5,545 bases of DNA, taken from NCBI GenBank assembly GCA_003643975.1, contig QNAR01000124.1, positions 1-5,545 of the forward strand, given 5' to 3'. The translations under genes and the position numbers were made by a program. Positions 5,230-5,545 of this stretch are shown one piece after another (within the stretch, counting starts at the first letter, position 1; each line of letters opens with the position of its first letter). Origin of the DNA: Thermotogae bacterium. GTDB taxonomy: Bacteria; Thermotogota; Thermotogae; Petrotogales; Kosmotogaceae. The notes beneath the pieces were generated by a model. That model saw only the letters and a program-made list of their open reading frames with translations. It was not told the DNA's origin and made no database searches.

Positions 5230-5545
5230 ATGAATGACCTTGAAATTGCAAGACAGGCAAAACTTCGTCCTATCACAGAGATCGCAAGAAAGGCCGAAAT
5301 TCCAAAAGAGTATCTTAAACTGTATGGCGATAACGTAGCCAAAATTTCCCATAAGTATCTTGAAACACTGAGAGGGAATCCCGATGGAAGGTTAATACTC
5401 GTTACCGCAATTACGCCAACAAGTGCGGGTGAAGGAAAGACAACCACTTCTATTGGCCTCGCTATGGCGCTAAACAGGATTGGAAAGAAAACTTTCGTGA
5501 CTTTGAGAGAGCCATCTCTTGGCCCGGTTATGGGTATAAAGGGTG
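5230..5545 (+). CDS. fhs: Formate-tetrahydrofolate ligase, N-terminal part (partial)
   Basis: The enzyme makes 10-formyl-tetrahydrofolate from formate, tetrahydrofolate and ATP, feeding purine synthesis, initiator Met-tRNA formylation and other C1 needs. The first 105 residues are present; the family is about 550 long, so some 80% lies beyond the window. Typical features are the opening DLEIARQAKLRPITEIARKA (3-22), PDGRLILVTAITPTSAGEGK with the P-loop-like ATP site PTSAGEGKTTTS (63-74, K70), and REPSLGPVMGIKG (93-105), which in full-length homologues leads into a glycine-rich stretch. The P-loop-like segment has Ser where many homologues have Pro (PTPAGEGK), a mild variation. It begins 12 bases after nusB with a good ribosome binding site, as the last visible gene of the run. 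Pyruvate- or formate-linked C1 metabolism in the host is inference only. Confidence 0.96.
   Translation, partial: MNDLEIARQAKLRPITEIARKAEIPKEYLKLYGDNVAKISHKYLETLRGNPDGRLILVTAITPTSAGEGKTTTSIGLAMALNRIGKKTFVTLREPSLGPVMGIKG

Overview
This window looks like ordinary chromosomal housekeeping DNA from a member of the Thermotogota. Kosmotoga or a close relative is the best guess, judged from memory of Thermotoga-type EF-P, NusB and formate-THF ligase sequences rather than from any search. Supporting signs are moderately AT-rich DNA, very strong GGAGG-type ribosome binding sites, two likely TTG starts and short intergenic gaps. All genes lie on the plus strand. I see no mobile element, CRISPR array, RNA gene, prophage or toxin system.

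Layout: the 3' end of clpP (1-98) is closed by a GC-rich intrinsic terminator (116-138). mutS (184-2664) follows, and then a tightly packed run: an M24-family X-Pro peptidase (2700-3782), efp for elongation factor P (start preferred at TTG 3800, to 4357), an Asp23/Gls24-family gene (4375-4770), nusB (4774-5217), and the 5' end of fhs for formate-tetrahydrofolate ligase (5230 to beyond the window). Gaps after mutS are 35, 17, 17, 3 and 12 bases, with no terminator between these genes, so co-transcription from mutS onward is plausible. Perfect TATAAT hexamers at the mutS/M24 and M24/efp junctions suggest possible internal promoters with very short leaders.

The functions are proteolysis (ClpP), mismatch repair (MutS), turnover of proline-containing peptides (M24), rescue of ribosomes stalled at polyproline (EF-P), an Asp23-family protein of unclear role, transcription antitermination of rRNA operons (NusB) and one-carbon activation (Fhs). 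The order M24 peptidase, efp, asp23, nusB, folate C1 gene resembles the Bacillus subtilis yqhT-efp-yqhY-nusB-folD region, so this is an old conserved neighbourhood. I did not find a novel system. The points most worth checking are the Arg-tipped EF-P, the Asp23 gene without accBC neighbours, the promoter-like elements at gene junctions, and the start-codon choices for efp and the M24 gene.
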